Assembly: GCA_021795255.1 (NCBI GenBank)
Contig: JAJYPQ010000018.1
Span: 1-22,599 of the forward strand
DNA from: Pseudomonadota bacterium
GTDB taxonomy: Bacteria; Pseudomonadota; Gammaproteobacteria; Acidiferrobacterales; Acidiferrobacteraceae
Length of the DNA stretch: 22,599 nt
Direction: 5' to 3'
Shown: piece by piece, positions 7,580 to 16,051 of the stretch
How the letters are laid out: every line of letters begins with the position of its first letter
Position numbering within the stretch: the first letter of the stretch is position 1
Translations under genes and position numbers: made by a program
Notes under the pieces: model-generated
Told to the model about the DNA's origin: nothing
Databases searched by the model: none
Seen by the model: only the letters and a program-made list of their open reading frames with translations

Positions 7580-8279
7580 ACGCGATGGGCGTATCGCCGA
7601 TGCGCTTTATCGCGGCTACAAGGGCATGCAAAGGGTGAACGTTCCGGCCTTGCCGCTTATCTATGACGTTTTGGCAAAAGAGCGAATGCTGCGTAAACAT
7701 GTTGGCGGCTGGGTCCGGCGGAAGTTTTACGATGAACCGCTATTTCGCCGACAGTGCCGATCCTGCGGTCGCGGGCTCTGCCTATTTGACGGTATTCCTT
7801 CCATCTGGGGCGGACTTGAGGTCGAGATCGGAGAGGATGTCGTGATGCACGGGACGTCGACGTTGGTCGGCGCCAAGGTGTTCGACAGGCCGCGATTGAT
7901 CATCGGCGACCGCAGTCACTGCGGCTCGCATTTTTCGGTATCGGTGGGCGCTGATGTCGTGATTGGGTCGGATGTGTTGATCGCGAACAGAGTGACGTTA
8001 TTTGCCTACGACAACCATCCCATAGATGCGGTGGCGCGGCGTGCGGGCAAGCCCGCGGATCCGGCAAGCAGCCGCCCGATTGTGATCGGCAACAATGCCT
8101 GGATCTGTATGGGTGTGATTATTCTCAAAGGGGTGACAATTGGAGAAAACGCCATTGTCGCAGCCGGCGCCGTGGTGGTGGAGGATGTGCCGCCCAATAG
8201 TATCGTCGGGGGTAACCCGGCGCGAGTCGTGTCGCGCTCCAGCGGGAACGCCTGTCATGCCCGTTCGGCTAGGGTGTAG
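7554..8279 (+). CDS. WcaF/maltose-O-acetyltransferase-like hexapeptide acyltransferase
   Basis: The product is 241 aa. An N-terminal basic helical part (residues 1-75) is followed by a left-handed beta-helix of hexapeptide repeats. The family's catalytic histidine is His155 in the AYDNHPID motif, and the end (IGENAIVAAGAVVVEDVPPNSIVGGNPARVV) is diagnostic of CoA-dependent sugar acetyltransferases. Its likely job is to acetylate a hydroxyl of the repeat unit in the cytoplasm. ATG 7554 is chosen because GAGGGAAAAGG directly precedes it. It lies inside the 3' end of the ligase gene, and an upstream in-frame ATG at 7509 lacks such a signal. This is the second acyltransferase in the locus. The acceptor sugar is unknown. 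Confidence 0.88.
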   Translation: MSYLNKVRRRDGRIADALYRGYKGMQRVNVPALPLIYDVLAKERMLRKHVGGWVRRKFYDEPLFRRQCRSCGRGLCLFDGIPSIWGGLEVEIGEDVVMHGTSTLVGAKVFDRPRLIIGDRSHCGSHFSVSVGADVVIGSDVLIANRVTLFAYDNHPIDAVARRAGKPADPASSRPIVIGNNAWICMGVIILKGVTIGENAIVAAGAVVVEDVPPNSIVGGNPARVVSRSSGNACHARSARV

Positions 8280-8280
8280 A

Positions 8281-9435
8281 ATGAGCGTGCCCCTTTTTGC
8301 GCACTATCCACGCATCGGCTCCTTGCCGCGCATTGTAGTCCTGATATCGACCCGCATTGTGGGCGGGCCAGCCAAGGGTTTGCTTCAAGTGATACCGGAG
8401 CTTAATCGACGCGGTCACTTCGAGATTGTTCTCTGCACGTTTGCAAATGTCGGCGAAAAGCCGTCGCCATTCTTGCTCGCTTGTCGGGAACTCGGCGTGC
8501 GAGTGGTGGTGTTGTCGCAGAGGTTTCACTGGGATCCTACGCCAATTTCGGTCTTGCGCGGCCTACTTGAACCCCCCGGAAGCCTTTTGCAGACCCACGG
8601 CTACAAGGAGGCGGTCTTTGGAGTGACCTTAAAACGACTCACTGGTCGGCCCTGGGTCGCTTTTCATCATGGAACGACTGAGGAGAATCCCAAGGTCCGC
8701 TTCTACCATACTCTGAATAGGATCTTGACGCAGCATGCCGACGCGATCGTGTCCGTGTCTCGTGAATTGGCCGATAGGACGGTGGCGCCGCGCCATAGAG
8801 CGAAGCTCTCCATCATCGAGAACGCCGTCGAATCACCCCCATCGACGGCGCTTTTAGGTAACGGGACGTTGCGCGAAAAGTGGGCCGTCAAGGGCTGCGT
8901 AATCGGTTGCATCGGGCGTCTCAGTCGCGAGAAGGGGCAGGCAATTTTGATCGAGGCCGGGGGTCGGCTTATCCGCCAGGGTGCCCTTTTTACGTTTGTG
9001 TTTGTGGGCGACGGACCCGATCGCGAGCTTCTAGTCGAGAAAGCGCAGCTTGCCGGTATCGGATCGCATGTGCGGTTTTTGGGGCACGTCAAGAACACAA
9101 GTGAGATCTACGCCAACCTCGATATGCTGGTCTTGCCATCGTTTAGGGAGGGTATGCCCAACGTGATTTTAGAGGCCATGCAATCGCAGCTTCCCATAGT
9201 CTCGACCAGCGTTGGGGCTGTTCCCGAGATGCTTGTTCACGGTGTGTCCGGGCTTTTGGTTCGGCCGGGCGATAGCCTGGCTTTGGCGCGCGCGATCGCA
9301 GCGCTGATGGGCGATAGAGCGAAGGCTAGGCGTATGGGCAATAAGGCGCGAGCGGCGCTTTATCCGCGCTTTTCCCCAGAAAAGCGCCTAGAACGGTTCG
9401 AAACGCTGTATAGACGGGTGTTGGAATCATCATGA
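8281..9435 (+). CDS. Glycosyltransferase, GT4 family
   Basis: The 384-aa protein has a GT-B fold. The N-terminal domain carries the glycine-rich STRIVGGPAKGL loop. The C-terminal nucleotide-sugar domain has IGCIGRLSREKGQAILIEA, VGDGPDRE and the EX7E signature FREGMPNVILEAM (Glu290 and Glu298). Retaining GT4 enzymes add sugars from NDP donors to the lipid-linked oligosaccharide at the cytoplasmic face. ATG 8281 follows the preceding stop by one base, with AGGG just upstream, and the 3' end overlaps the next gene by 4 nt (ATGA), showing tight coupling. Linkage and sugar cannot be predicted. Confidence 0.93.
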   Translation: MSVPLFAHYPRIGSLPRIVVLISTRIVGGPAKGLLQVIPELNRRGHFEIVLCTFANVGEKPSPFLLACRELGVRVVVLSQRFHWDPTPISVLRGLLEPPGSLLQTHGYKEAVFGVTLKRLTGRPWVAFHHGTTEENPKVRFYHTLNRILTQHADAIVSVSRELADRTVAPRHRAKLSIIENAVESPPSTALLGNGTLREKWAVKGCVIGCIGRLSREKGQAILIEAGGRLIRQGALFTFVFVGDGPDRELLVEKAQLAGIGSHVRFLGHVKNTSEIYANLDMLVLPSFREGMPNVILEAMQSQLPIVSTSVGAVPEMLVHGVSGLLVRPGDSLALARAIAALMGDRAKARRMGNKARAALYPRFSPEKRLERFETLYRRVLESS

Positions 9436-10556
9436 TTATAGTGTTTTTTGTTTCATTGATATTCGTCGGTTACACCTATGTCGGCTATCCGCTTTTGCTC
9501 TGGATAAGCGCGCGCCTCAAAGGCGAGGGGCGTCGCCATCAATGGCGATCGGGACTCCCACGGGTGGCGGTCGTTATTCCGGCGTACAACGAACAATCAG
9601 TCATCGCCGAGAAGTTGCGCCTTGTGCTGGCTTCCCGTTATCCAGCTGACCTTTTACGCGTGGTGGTCGTTTCGGATGGTTCTTCGGACGATACTTTGCG
9701 GTGTGCCAAAAGTGTGGTCGATCCGCGCCTTCTCGTGATCGGCAAAACCACAAGATCTGGAAAAATGGCGACCGTGAACTACGCCATGAGTCTCGTGGAT
9801 GAGCCAGTCGTCATCATGACTGACGCTGGGGAGATGTTTGATGAAGACACGGTGCCGCGCCTGGTCGCGCGGTTCGCCGACCCGCTGATGGGGGCGGTGT
9901 CGGGCGAGCTGGGACTGGTGTCTTTGCAGACGGGCTTTAGCCGCACTTTGGGCTCCTATTGGCGCTACGAAAAGGCGCTTCGGTCATGGGAGGCCGATAT
10001 CGGCTCGGTAGTGGGCGTGACAGGTCCGGTGTACGCGATTCGCCGCGAGCTGTTCCGGCCTATGCCGATCGATACCATTCTTGACGATCTGGTCATACCG
10101 CTTGAGGTCATCAGCCAAGGCTACCGGGTGGGTTACGAACGTCGGGCGTTTGCTTTTGAGCGTGCGACCCAGACGAGTGGTCATGAATTCATTCGCAAAC
10201 GCCGCACTTTGGCCGGGAATTATCAGGCGATAGGGCGGTACTGGCGTTTGCTCTTGCCGGGGAGCCCGATTGCCTGGCAGTTTTGGTCGCACAAGGTCTT
10301 TCGCCTGCTTGTGCCCTACGCCTTGGCCGGCATATTGGCGGGCACTTTTGCGCTGCCGGGGCTTGCAAGACTCGTGGTGCTTGTGGCGCAACTGACGTTT
10401 TATGGTCTTGCGGCCTTTGCCGCCTTGTCGGGTGGCTCGAAACGGCCTTGGCTTACCGTACCCTACACCTTCTGTGTTCTCAATTGGGCGGCTGTTGCTG
10501 GGTCCTATTACTATTTGGCCGGACGTTCAACAGTCCGTTGGGAGAAGGTGAAGTGA
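9432..10556 (+). CDS. Membrane-anchored glycosyltransferase, GT2 family
   Basis: The 374-aa protein has an N-terminal membrane segment (residues ~1-25), then a GT-A domain with VAVVIPAYNE and VVVSDGSSDDT. A metal-binding TDAG follows (Asp131; the usual form is TDAN), with an acidic pair Asp218-Asp219 and a KRRTLAGNYQ motif in the position of the processive QxxRW. Two to three hydrophobic segments end the protein (~290-370). This architecture resembles the processive or ICA/hyaluronan-synthase-like branch of GT2, so it may extend a chain or act on a lipid-linked acceptor at the inner membrane. It starts within the ATGA overlap with the previous gene and ends in a TGATG overlap with the next. 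Confidence 0.92.
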   Translation: MIIVFFVSLIFVGYTYVGYPLLLWISARLKGEGRRHQWRSGLPRVAVVIPAYNEQSVIAEKLRLVLASRYPADLLRVVVVSDGSSDDTLRCAKSVVDPRLLVIGKTTRSGKMATVNYAMSLVDEPVVIMTDAGEMFDEDTVPRLVARFADPLMGAVSGELGLVSLQTGFSRTLGSYWRYEKALRSWEADIGSVVGVTGPVYAIRRELFRPMPIDTILDDLVIPLEVISQGYRVGYERRAFAFERATQTSGHEFIRKRRTLAGNYQAIGRYWRLLLPGSPIAWQFWSHKVFRLLVPYALAGILAGTFALPGLARLVVLVAQLTFYGLAAFAALSGGSKRPWLTVPYTFCVLNWAAVAGSYYYLAGRSTVRWEKVK

Positions 10557-11764
10557 TGAGCCGGGAACCCCGCTTATTCGTCGCGGCAGGCCCCGATTGG
10601 GGACGCCATCCCTGCAGCTTGTCGCATACCATGAGCGTTATTGTGCGTACGGATCCGGTAATCTGGGTTAACAGCATAGCTCAGCGCGCCCCCCGCCTAT
10701 CGCGTCAGGATTTTCTACGAGTCGTCAATAAGGCCGCGGCCTCGTTGCGAGCGCCACGCTTACCGGTACAGCCGGGTCCGCTCGTGGTTCATCCACGGGC
10801 AGTGCCATACCACCAATTTGCCTCGGTGCGGGCCCTAAATGGCTGGTTACTGGGGCATCAGCTGCGGCCTGTCATAGCACGTTTCCCGAACCACAAGATC
10901 GTTTTGATAGCGACCAACCCGGCCGCCGTGGCTCTCGCCAATAGCATTCGTCCGCAGGCCACGATTTATTTCTGTATGGATGATTATGCCCGGATGCAGG
11001 ATTCCGATGCCGGCTTGATTGAGGTCTGTGAAGCACTGATGCTAGCGCGTGCTGATGCCACGGTCGTCACTTCTAAGGCCTTAGTGGATAGCAAAACCTA
11101 TCACGGCAAAGTGCCGATTTACCTCCCCCAGGGCGTGGACGTGGGCCATTTTGCCACCCTAGGCCCCATGCCGGATAAGGTGGCACGGATCCCAAGACCC
11201 ATCATTGGGTTCCAGGGCATCATCGGGCCGCGCGTGGATCTTGGGCTTTTGGAAAAGATTGCGCGGCGTTTTCCAAATGCCTCCTTGGTGATGGTCGGCA
11301 AGGAGGAAGTGGATATGAGTTCACTGAGGAAATTGCCCAATGTCTATGCGCTGGGAGAGGTGAGGTATGAGGCCCTACCCTCCTGGATTCAGGCCTTTGA
11401 CATAGGCCTAATCGCCTATCGTTACGACGGCCACACGGCAAGCGTGAACCCACTCAAACTTCTCGAATATCTCGCTTTGGGGCAAGAGGTTGTGTCTGTA
11501 CAGCTGCCAGAGCTTGAGCAACATCGCGATTATGTCCATCTCGCATTCGATCACGAAAGCTTTTTAACCGAGCTGGCCGGTGTGCTAGCGCATTACCCGT
11601 TTAGCCAAACCGAGAAGGTGCAGAGGCGGGCCTATGCCGCGCGCCACTCGTGGGAGGAGCGCGCCGGGCGCCTACGGGATCTGAGCGACAGACTTTTGAG
11701 TGATACAAGAAAAGGAGTTTCCATTGTCAACGGTGCCTCCGATTCCCGGGCGCAAAGGACGTAG
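10556..11764 (+). CDS. Glycosyltransferase, GT-B fold (TuaH-like)
   Basis: The 402-aa protein begins at ATG 10556, sharing one base with the preceding TGA, which implies coupled translation. The C-terminal half has the Rossmann pattern of GT-B enzymes: RPIIGFQGIIGPRVDLGLL, ASLVMVGKEE, and a conserved tail block NPLKLLEYLALGQEVVS that binds the donor nucleotide. The mid-region FCMDDYARMQD resembles the aspartate-rich segment of TuaH-like and other GT1/GT4 enzymes of polysaccharide loci. The canonical EX7E is not obvious, so it is more divergent than the two GT4 enzymes here. It presumably adds one sugar of the repeat unit; donor and linkage are unknown. Confidence 0.85.
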   Translation: MSREPRLFVAAGPDWGRHPCSLSHTMSVIVRTDPVIWVNSIAQRAPRLSRQDFLRVVNKAAASLRAPRLPVQPGPLVVHPRAVPYHQFASVRALNGWLLGHQLRPVIARFPNHKIVLIATNPAAVALANSIRPQATIYFCMDDYARMQDSDAGLIEVCEALMLARADATVVTSKALVDSKTYHGKVPIYLPQGVDVGHFATLGPMPDKVARIPRPIIGFQGIIGPRVDLGLLEKIARRFPNASLVMVGKEEVDMSSLRKLPNVYALGEVRYEALPSWIQAFDIGLIAYRYDGHTASVNPLKLLEYLALGQEVVSVQLPELEQHRDYVHLAFDHESFLTELAGVLAHYPFSQTEKVQRRAYAARHSWEERAGRLRDLSDRLLSDTRKGVSIVNGASDSRAQRT

Positions 11765-11766
11765 AT

Positions 11767-12534
11767 ATGACTGTCATCTTTATGCATCACGATATTATGG
11801 ATTTGGAGAGAACAAAGAAAAGCGGCTTCTATGGCGCTGGAGCGGAGGTCTACAAGGTCCCCATAGCGAAATTTCGCGAGCAGTTGGCCGGGTTGGCGGC
11901 GGCCTTTCCGGGCCAGGTGCCGGCACTTGACGGCCAAGCGCCGTTTGCCCTCACATTCGATGACGGTGGTGTTTCTGCGACCGAGGTGGTCGCCGGCCTC
12001 TTATCTGAGCACGGTTGGCACGGCCATTTTTTTGTCGTGACGGGACTTATCGGCATGCCTGGGTTCGTGTCGGTATCGAACCTGCGCGCCCTACAGGCCG
12101 CTGGCCACGGTATCGGGACGCATACAGTAACGCACCCACAGCGCCTACAGAGTTTGCCTTACCCGCATATTGTGCGCGAATGGGCTGATAGTCGCGCGCG
12201 GCTTCAAGACCTTTTGGGGTCCAATGTGACGAGCGGGTCTGTGCCGGGAGGTTTTTGCAACAGATCAATACGTGAGGCGGCCACCGAGGCGGGCCTCACG
12301 CTTCTTATGACTTCAGAACCAACCACTCGTTGTTATGCGACACCGGAGATCACTGTATGTGGACGTTTTGCGGTATTAGGACGAGACGAACCCAAGGTTG
12401 CGGTGGCCTTGGCAAAGCGAGCTCACGCGCGCCGAATCAAGGCGTGGCGCTGGCACGCCTTGTCGGTGGCAAAAGGGGCTTTGGGGCCGGTCTACCCCGC
12501 GGTGCGGGAAGGACTTTTGCGCTTGCGGGCTTAA
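11767..12534 (+). CDS. NodB-type polysaccharide deacetylase (CE4)
   Basis: The 255-aa protein has the CE4 metal site: TFDDGG with Asp65-Asp66, and THTVTHP with His119 and His123. A later VPGGFCNRS segment corresponds to motif 3. These enzymes hydrolyse N- or O-acetyl groups from amino sugars. No signal peptide is visible, so it probably works on cytoplasmic lipid-linked intermediates or nucleotide-sugar products rather than on finished polymer. AAAGGA precedes ATG 11767, which lies 2 bp after the previous stop. With two acyltransferases in the same operon, the acetylation pattern of the product is likely set by competing enzymes. Family assignment is firm; substrate is unknown. Confidence 0.9.
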   Translation: MTVIFMHHDIMDLERTKKSGFYGAGAEVYKVPIAKFREQLAGLAAAFPGQVPALDGQAPFALTFDDGGVSATEVVAGLLSEHGWHGHFFVVTGLIGMPGFVSVSNLRALQAAGHGIGTHTVTHPQRLQSLPYPHIVREWADSRARLQDLLGSNVTSGSVPGGFCNRSIREAATEAGLTLLMTSEPTTRCYATPEITVCGRFAVLGRDEPKVAVALAKRAHARRIKAWRWHALSVAKGALGPVYPAVREGLLRLRA

Positions 12535-12544
12535 AAGAGGGCCT

Positions 12545-13654
12545 ATGAAACGACGTGAACTGGTGGTTGAGGTGATTTATGCGCCTCTTGTGGGCGGCTC
12601 TGAGACGCTGGCATTCAACCTCTGTAAGGAATGGCAGGCGGCCGGGATCAAGACGCGCATCTGTTGCTTATATGAACGGAGCGGGGCGCTCACCAAGGTC
12701 TTTGAGGAGGCTGATATCGCCTACGACCTTTTGGATATCGGGGGTCATAGGCTTTTGGGCCGTTGGGCGCGGACCACACGCTACTTTCTGAAAACGCGTC
12801 CGACGGCCATTCATGTTCACCATTTAGGGTCCTTGGTCAACGTGCTGGTGCCAGCGTACCTGACCGGTTGCTTCAATATCGTATATACCGAGCATTCGGC
12901 CTATTCCATCGCCCGCACCAAATGGATGCGACGTGCCCTTCCTGTTATGAGTCGCTTAGTAAAACGCTTTACATGCGTGTCTCGGAACTTGGCCGAATTC
13001 TTTACGACTCTGGGTGTGCCGTTGAGCCGGGTTATCACCATCTATAACGGTGTCGACACCGAACGCTACAAGCCGGGCGCACCGCGCGCTGAATTTTGCC
13101 CGGTGGTACGGATCGGCGCGGTGGGGCGTCTGGTGGCGGAAAAGGACTATCCAACGTTGCTTGCTGCCTTGGCAATCCTAAAAAGTGAAAATATCCGCTT
13201 CTTTGCCGAGATCGCCGGTGACGGCCCCTTGGCGGCCGAACTGAAGGCGCGGGCCCAGGCCCTCGATCTCCGCGATTTGCTGGTCTTCCGGGGTGCGTGC
13301 GACAACATCCCGGCGTTTCTGCGCGAACTCGATATTTACGTTTTGAGTTCCCGCCACGAGGGTCTACCCATCGCGGTGCTGGAGGCCATGGCCACCGGCT
13401 TGCCTGTGGTGGCGACCCGCATTACCGCTATCCCCGAGGTGGTTGAACACGGCCGGACAGGGATACTCGTCCCGCCCGGGAACCCCAAGGCCATGGCGCG
13501 AGCAATCCGCGAATTGGTGAAAGATGGACGGCAGCGGCGCGTCATAGGCGACGCAGCTATGGCCGAGGTGCGCAAAAAATATACCATTGCCAGCGCGAGC
13601 CGGTCGTATGCGGCAGAACTCGGGGTGAAAGAAAAGAAGAGGATAGCCGTATGA
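12545..13654 (+). CDS. Glycosyltransferase, GT4 family (second copy)
   Basis: The 369-aa GT-B protein has the N-terminal glycine motif LVGGSETLAFNL and IHVHHLGSLVN. Its C-terminal donor domain carries IGAVGRLVAEKDYPTLL, AGDGPLAAEL and the EX7E motif RHEGLPIAVLEAM (Glu272, Glu280), followed by GRTGILVPPGN. It is typical of retaining glycosyltransferases in Wzx/Wzy-dependent EPS clusters, such as EpsD/EpsF-like or PEP-CTERM-associated enzymes. AAAAGAGG lies before ATG 12545, with 10 bp from the previous stop. The 3' end overlaps the next start by 4 nt (ATGA). Donor sugar is not predictable. Confidence 0.93.
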   Translation: MKRRELVVEVIYAPLVGGSETLAFNLCKEWQAAGIKTRICCLYERSGALTKVFEEADIAYDLLDIGGHRLLGRWARTTRYFLKTRPTAIHVHHLGSLVNVLVPAYLTGCFNIVYTEHSAYSIARTKWMRRALPVMSRLVKRFTCVSRNLAEFFTTLGVPLSRVITIYNGVDTERYKPGAPRAEFCPVVRIGAVGRLVAEKDYPTLLAALAILKSENIRFFAEIAGDGPLAAELKARAQALDLRDLLVFRGACDNIPAFLRELDIYVLSSRHEGLPIAVLEAMATGLPVVATRITAIPEVVEHGRTGILVPPGNPKAMARAIRELVKDGRQRRVIGDAAMAEVRKKYTIASASRSYAAELGVKEKKRIAV

Positions 13655-15357
13655 GAAGGATTGGTATGGTGCTCGCGATCTGGTGCTGGGCCATGGCCCC
13701 TGCATACGCGCATTTATCGGTATGGTTGAGTCATAGTACTCATAAGATCCGCCCTGGGACGCCGCCCCGGGTCCGCTCGCATATTCGACTTTTTGCCGCC
13801 CGCGGAGAGTATGTGGCGTACCAGATATCGGTCCGGGATAGCCATGCCGGCCGCGTTCTGCGTGTCGTTCCCACGTCGCTTGAGGACCACGCCTTTGCGA
13901 TCGGCCGTTGGCAGATGACGGTGTATCGCGAGGCCTTTATCGATATCGTGCACCCGACCAATGTGGACTCAAAACTGGGTCTCTGGCCCGATGCGCTCAT
14001 TCCCACTGTCGACAACTACTACCATGAACGGCGTAACGCTTTGCCATGGCCGATTAGAGCCCATTTTACCCAGAGTTTTTGGGTCGATGTGTATGTGCCG
14101 AGGACGGCCGGCGCGGGGACTTACCATGGCAAGGTCACGGTATTTACGAGGACGCATGCGCACACGCGGGTCCGTATCCTCAATGTGAGTCTGCGCGTAC
14201 TACCGTTTGCGATCCCGGCCACGTCCTCGCTTCCATCGAGCTTCGGGTTTGATGGGGCCCCCTTGTCACGCGTCTTTCGCGGCCACTATGGGCTTTTGTC
14301 GAACGCTCAACTCATCCACCTGACCCAGCTCTTTAATATTGCCGCTTTGCGGGATCGCATCGCCTTGAGCGGAGGTTCGGGAATACCGGCCACGATGCGC
14401 GAGGTGCACGGTCATCTCAAGCTGAATTGGCACAATTATGACAAAGAAGTGCGACCATTTCTCACCGGCTGCCACGCAGTCCACGGGGCGCGCTGGCGTA
14501 TCACCGATGTGCGCTGGCTTACGCATGTCTTCTACCACAAGATGCCGCCTCATGAGCAGGCCCAGTACTTCCGTGCCTGGGTGCGGCATTTTCATAAAGA
14601 GCATTGGCACGTGCCGCTGTACGCCTTGACGGTCGACGAACCCCATAGCCGTGCCCAATTCGCGACCGCCAATCGCCGTGCGGCTGTCATGCGTCGCCTG
14701 ACGCATGGGGTGTTACCACTCGTTACGACCAACCATGTCCATCGGCTCAATCTCAAATATTTCGGCATCCTGTGTCCCGTGATCAACAATGTGGAGGGGC
14801 TTGATAACGTCAATCAACGCCCGAAGTTAGGGCAGTACGCGCGCCGCTACCACATGAAGCTTTGGTGGTACCAGTCGTGCATGAGCCACGGCTGCTGGGT
14901 AGTCGGAGGCCGCAGTAGCCTCGGGTGGCCGAGTTATATGATAGACCAGCCGGCCATTTATAATCGCATCATGCCGTGGCTTACCTGGAAGTATCATATG
15001 CAAGGCGAGCTTTATTACGATACCGACATCGGCTTTAGCATGGGGCGTAAGAACCCGTGGAAGGATCAATACCACTTTGGGGGAAACGGGGATGGGACCC
15101 TGTTTTATCCCGGGACGCCGGCCATGATAGGGGGCCACAAGGATATTCCTATTCAAAGTATACGGCTCATGATGATCCGGGCCGGTTATCAGGACTATGA
15201 ATACTTGCATCTCGCCTCCAAGCTTTATGGGCGCGCCGCAGTGTTGCGGGTCATAGACGGGGCCATACGATCGACTCATGACTGGACCAAAAGCCCCGCA
15301 GTCTTACGCGCCTTGAAGTGGAAGCTTGCGATGATGATTGTAAGAAAGACGCGATGA
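13651..15357 (+). CDS. Secreted DUF4091-like, glycoside-hydrolase-like protein
   Basis: The 568-aa protein begins with a Sec signal peptide (MRRIGMVLAIWCWAMAPAYA, cleavage likely after Ala20), so it acts in the periplasm or outside. The body has an N-terminal beta-rich domain (residues ~20-190) and a TIM-barrel-like part. The latter contains YALTVDEPHS, whose Asp329-Glu330 pair is the DEP signature of DUF4091 proteins. The GYQDYEYL motif near the C-terminus is also typical. DUF4091 proteins are thought to be glycoside hydrolases or carbohydrate-binding proteins, though few are characterised. The protein is unusually rich in His, Arg and Trp. As the last gene of the operon, it may trim or release the polymer. 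Function is inferred only from family and place. Confidence 0.82.
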   Translation: MRRIGMVLAIWCWAMAPAYAHLSVWLSHSTHKIRPGTPPRVRSHIRLFAARGEYVAYQISVRDSHAGRVLRVVPTSLEDHAFAIGRWQMTVYREAFIDIVHPTNVDSKLGLWPDALIPTVDNYYHERRNALPWPIRAHFTQSFWVDVYVPRTAGAGTYHGKVTVFTRTHAHTRVRILNVSLRVLPFAIPATSSLPSSFGFDGAPLSRVFRGHYGLLSNAQLIHLTQLFNIAALRDRIALSGGSGIPATMREVHGHLKLNWHNYDKEVRPFLTGCHAVHGARWRITDVRWLTHVFYHKMPPHEQAQYFRAWVRHFHKEHWHVPLYALTVDEPHSRAQFATANRRAAVMRRLTHGVLPLVTTNHVHRLNLKYFGILCPVINNVEGLDNVNQRPKLGQYARRYHMKLWWYQSCMSHGCWVVGGRSSLGWPSYMIDQPAIYNRIMPWLTWKYHMQGELYYDTDIGFSMGRKNPWKDQYHFGGNGDGTLFYPGTPAMIGGHKDIPIQSIRLMMIRAGYQDYEYLHLASKLYGRAAVLRVIDGAIRSTHDWTKSPAVLRALKWKLAMMIVRKTR

Positions 15358-15616
15358 GCGGGTAGGGCGCGGGAAGTCACTTGGCTTGGCCACAGACGGG
15401 GGTGGTGGACGCGGAAAGACTAGGCCGCATCAGTGGGCCGAAGAAGGATCCCTCCGCGTGGCGGTCTTGGCTCATCATGGTGCTTGACATTAAGGGGCAG
15501 GGCCCGTAACCGCCACCCCTGAACCCGGATCCACACAGAGCGAGGCATGCGGGATCTACTTTAGCGGATACGAGCCTTGCCTTTTTTCGCTCGCCCCTGG
15601 TCTGGGGTGCGGTCCG
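15358..15616. other. Intergenic region between convergent operons
   Basis: This 259-bp stretch separates the + EPS operon from the - tetR operon. No convincing gene was seen. A T6 run at 15582-15587 follows a weak GC-rich segment, and GAGCGA/TCGCTC can pair across 15538-15592, but I see no compact stem next to the T run. Transcripts from both sides should end here, yet no clear intrinsic terminator is visible. Rho-dependent termination or read-through antisense transcription is possible. Confidence 0.5.
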
Positions 15617-16051
15617 CTAGAGAGCCTCCACGTGGTCGCGTAACGCTTGGTTCATACGATCAAAACTAGCCTGTATCTTGGCTCTGAATGTCCACCCCCA
15701 TAAGGTCGCCAACAGCCCAGAGAATCGCTCGCTCTGCACAAAGCGCGTAACACCTTCGCCGCACGGCTCCAAGCTAAAGCGATGTTCTCCGTCAAACAAA
15801 CCTGGGACCCACAGATGGCCCTTCCACAATAGCTCGGAAAACCGAGTGACACGACGAATGACGGGGCGAAACACCAACGTATTTTTGTTGTCGAGCGTCA
15901 TATGTACCTGAAGATGGCTTCCGGTTTCCGCGCGGCCTGATATCTGCGTGATGAAGGGGTTCCACTCCGGGTAGGCACGAAAGTCCGTCAGAACGGCCCA
16001 CACAACGTCTCGGTCGGCCCGAATCTCAATGGTAGTCACAACCTCTCGCAT
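15617..16051 (-). CDS. SRPBCC-superfamily (START-like) protein
   Basis: The 144-aa protein has the SRPBCC/polyketide-cyclase pattern. It opens with a strand and EIRADRDVVWAVLTDF, then YPEWNPFI, then a beta-sheet with GLFDGEHRFSLEP, and ends in a long C-terminal helix. Such proteins bind hydrophobic ligands in a deep cavity, and some catalyse cyclisation or hydrolysis. The start is supported by GAGGG 7 bp upstream. The 5' end overlaps the 3' end of the lactonase-like gene by 16 nt, so it is the last member of the tetR operon. The ligand is unknown; the neighbouring hydrolases suggest a lipidic ester, lactone or related compound. Confidence 0.87.
   Translation of the reverse strand: MREVVTTIEIRADRDVVWAVLTDFRAYPEWNPFITQISGRAETGSHLQVHMTLDNKNTLVFRPVIRRVTRFSELLWKGHLWVPGLFDGEHRFSLEPCGEGVTRFVQSERFSGLLATLWGWTFRAKIQASFDRMNQALRDHVEAL

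Noticed and set aside
15538..15592. Terminator after the EPS operon
   Set aside because: A T6 run and a distant GAGCGA/TCGCTC pairing exist, but there is no compact stem directly before the T run.
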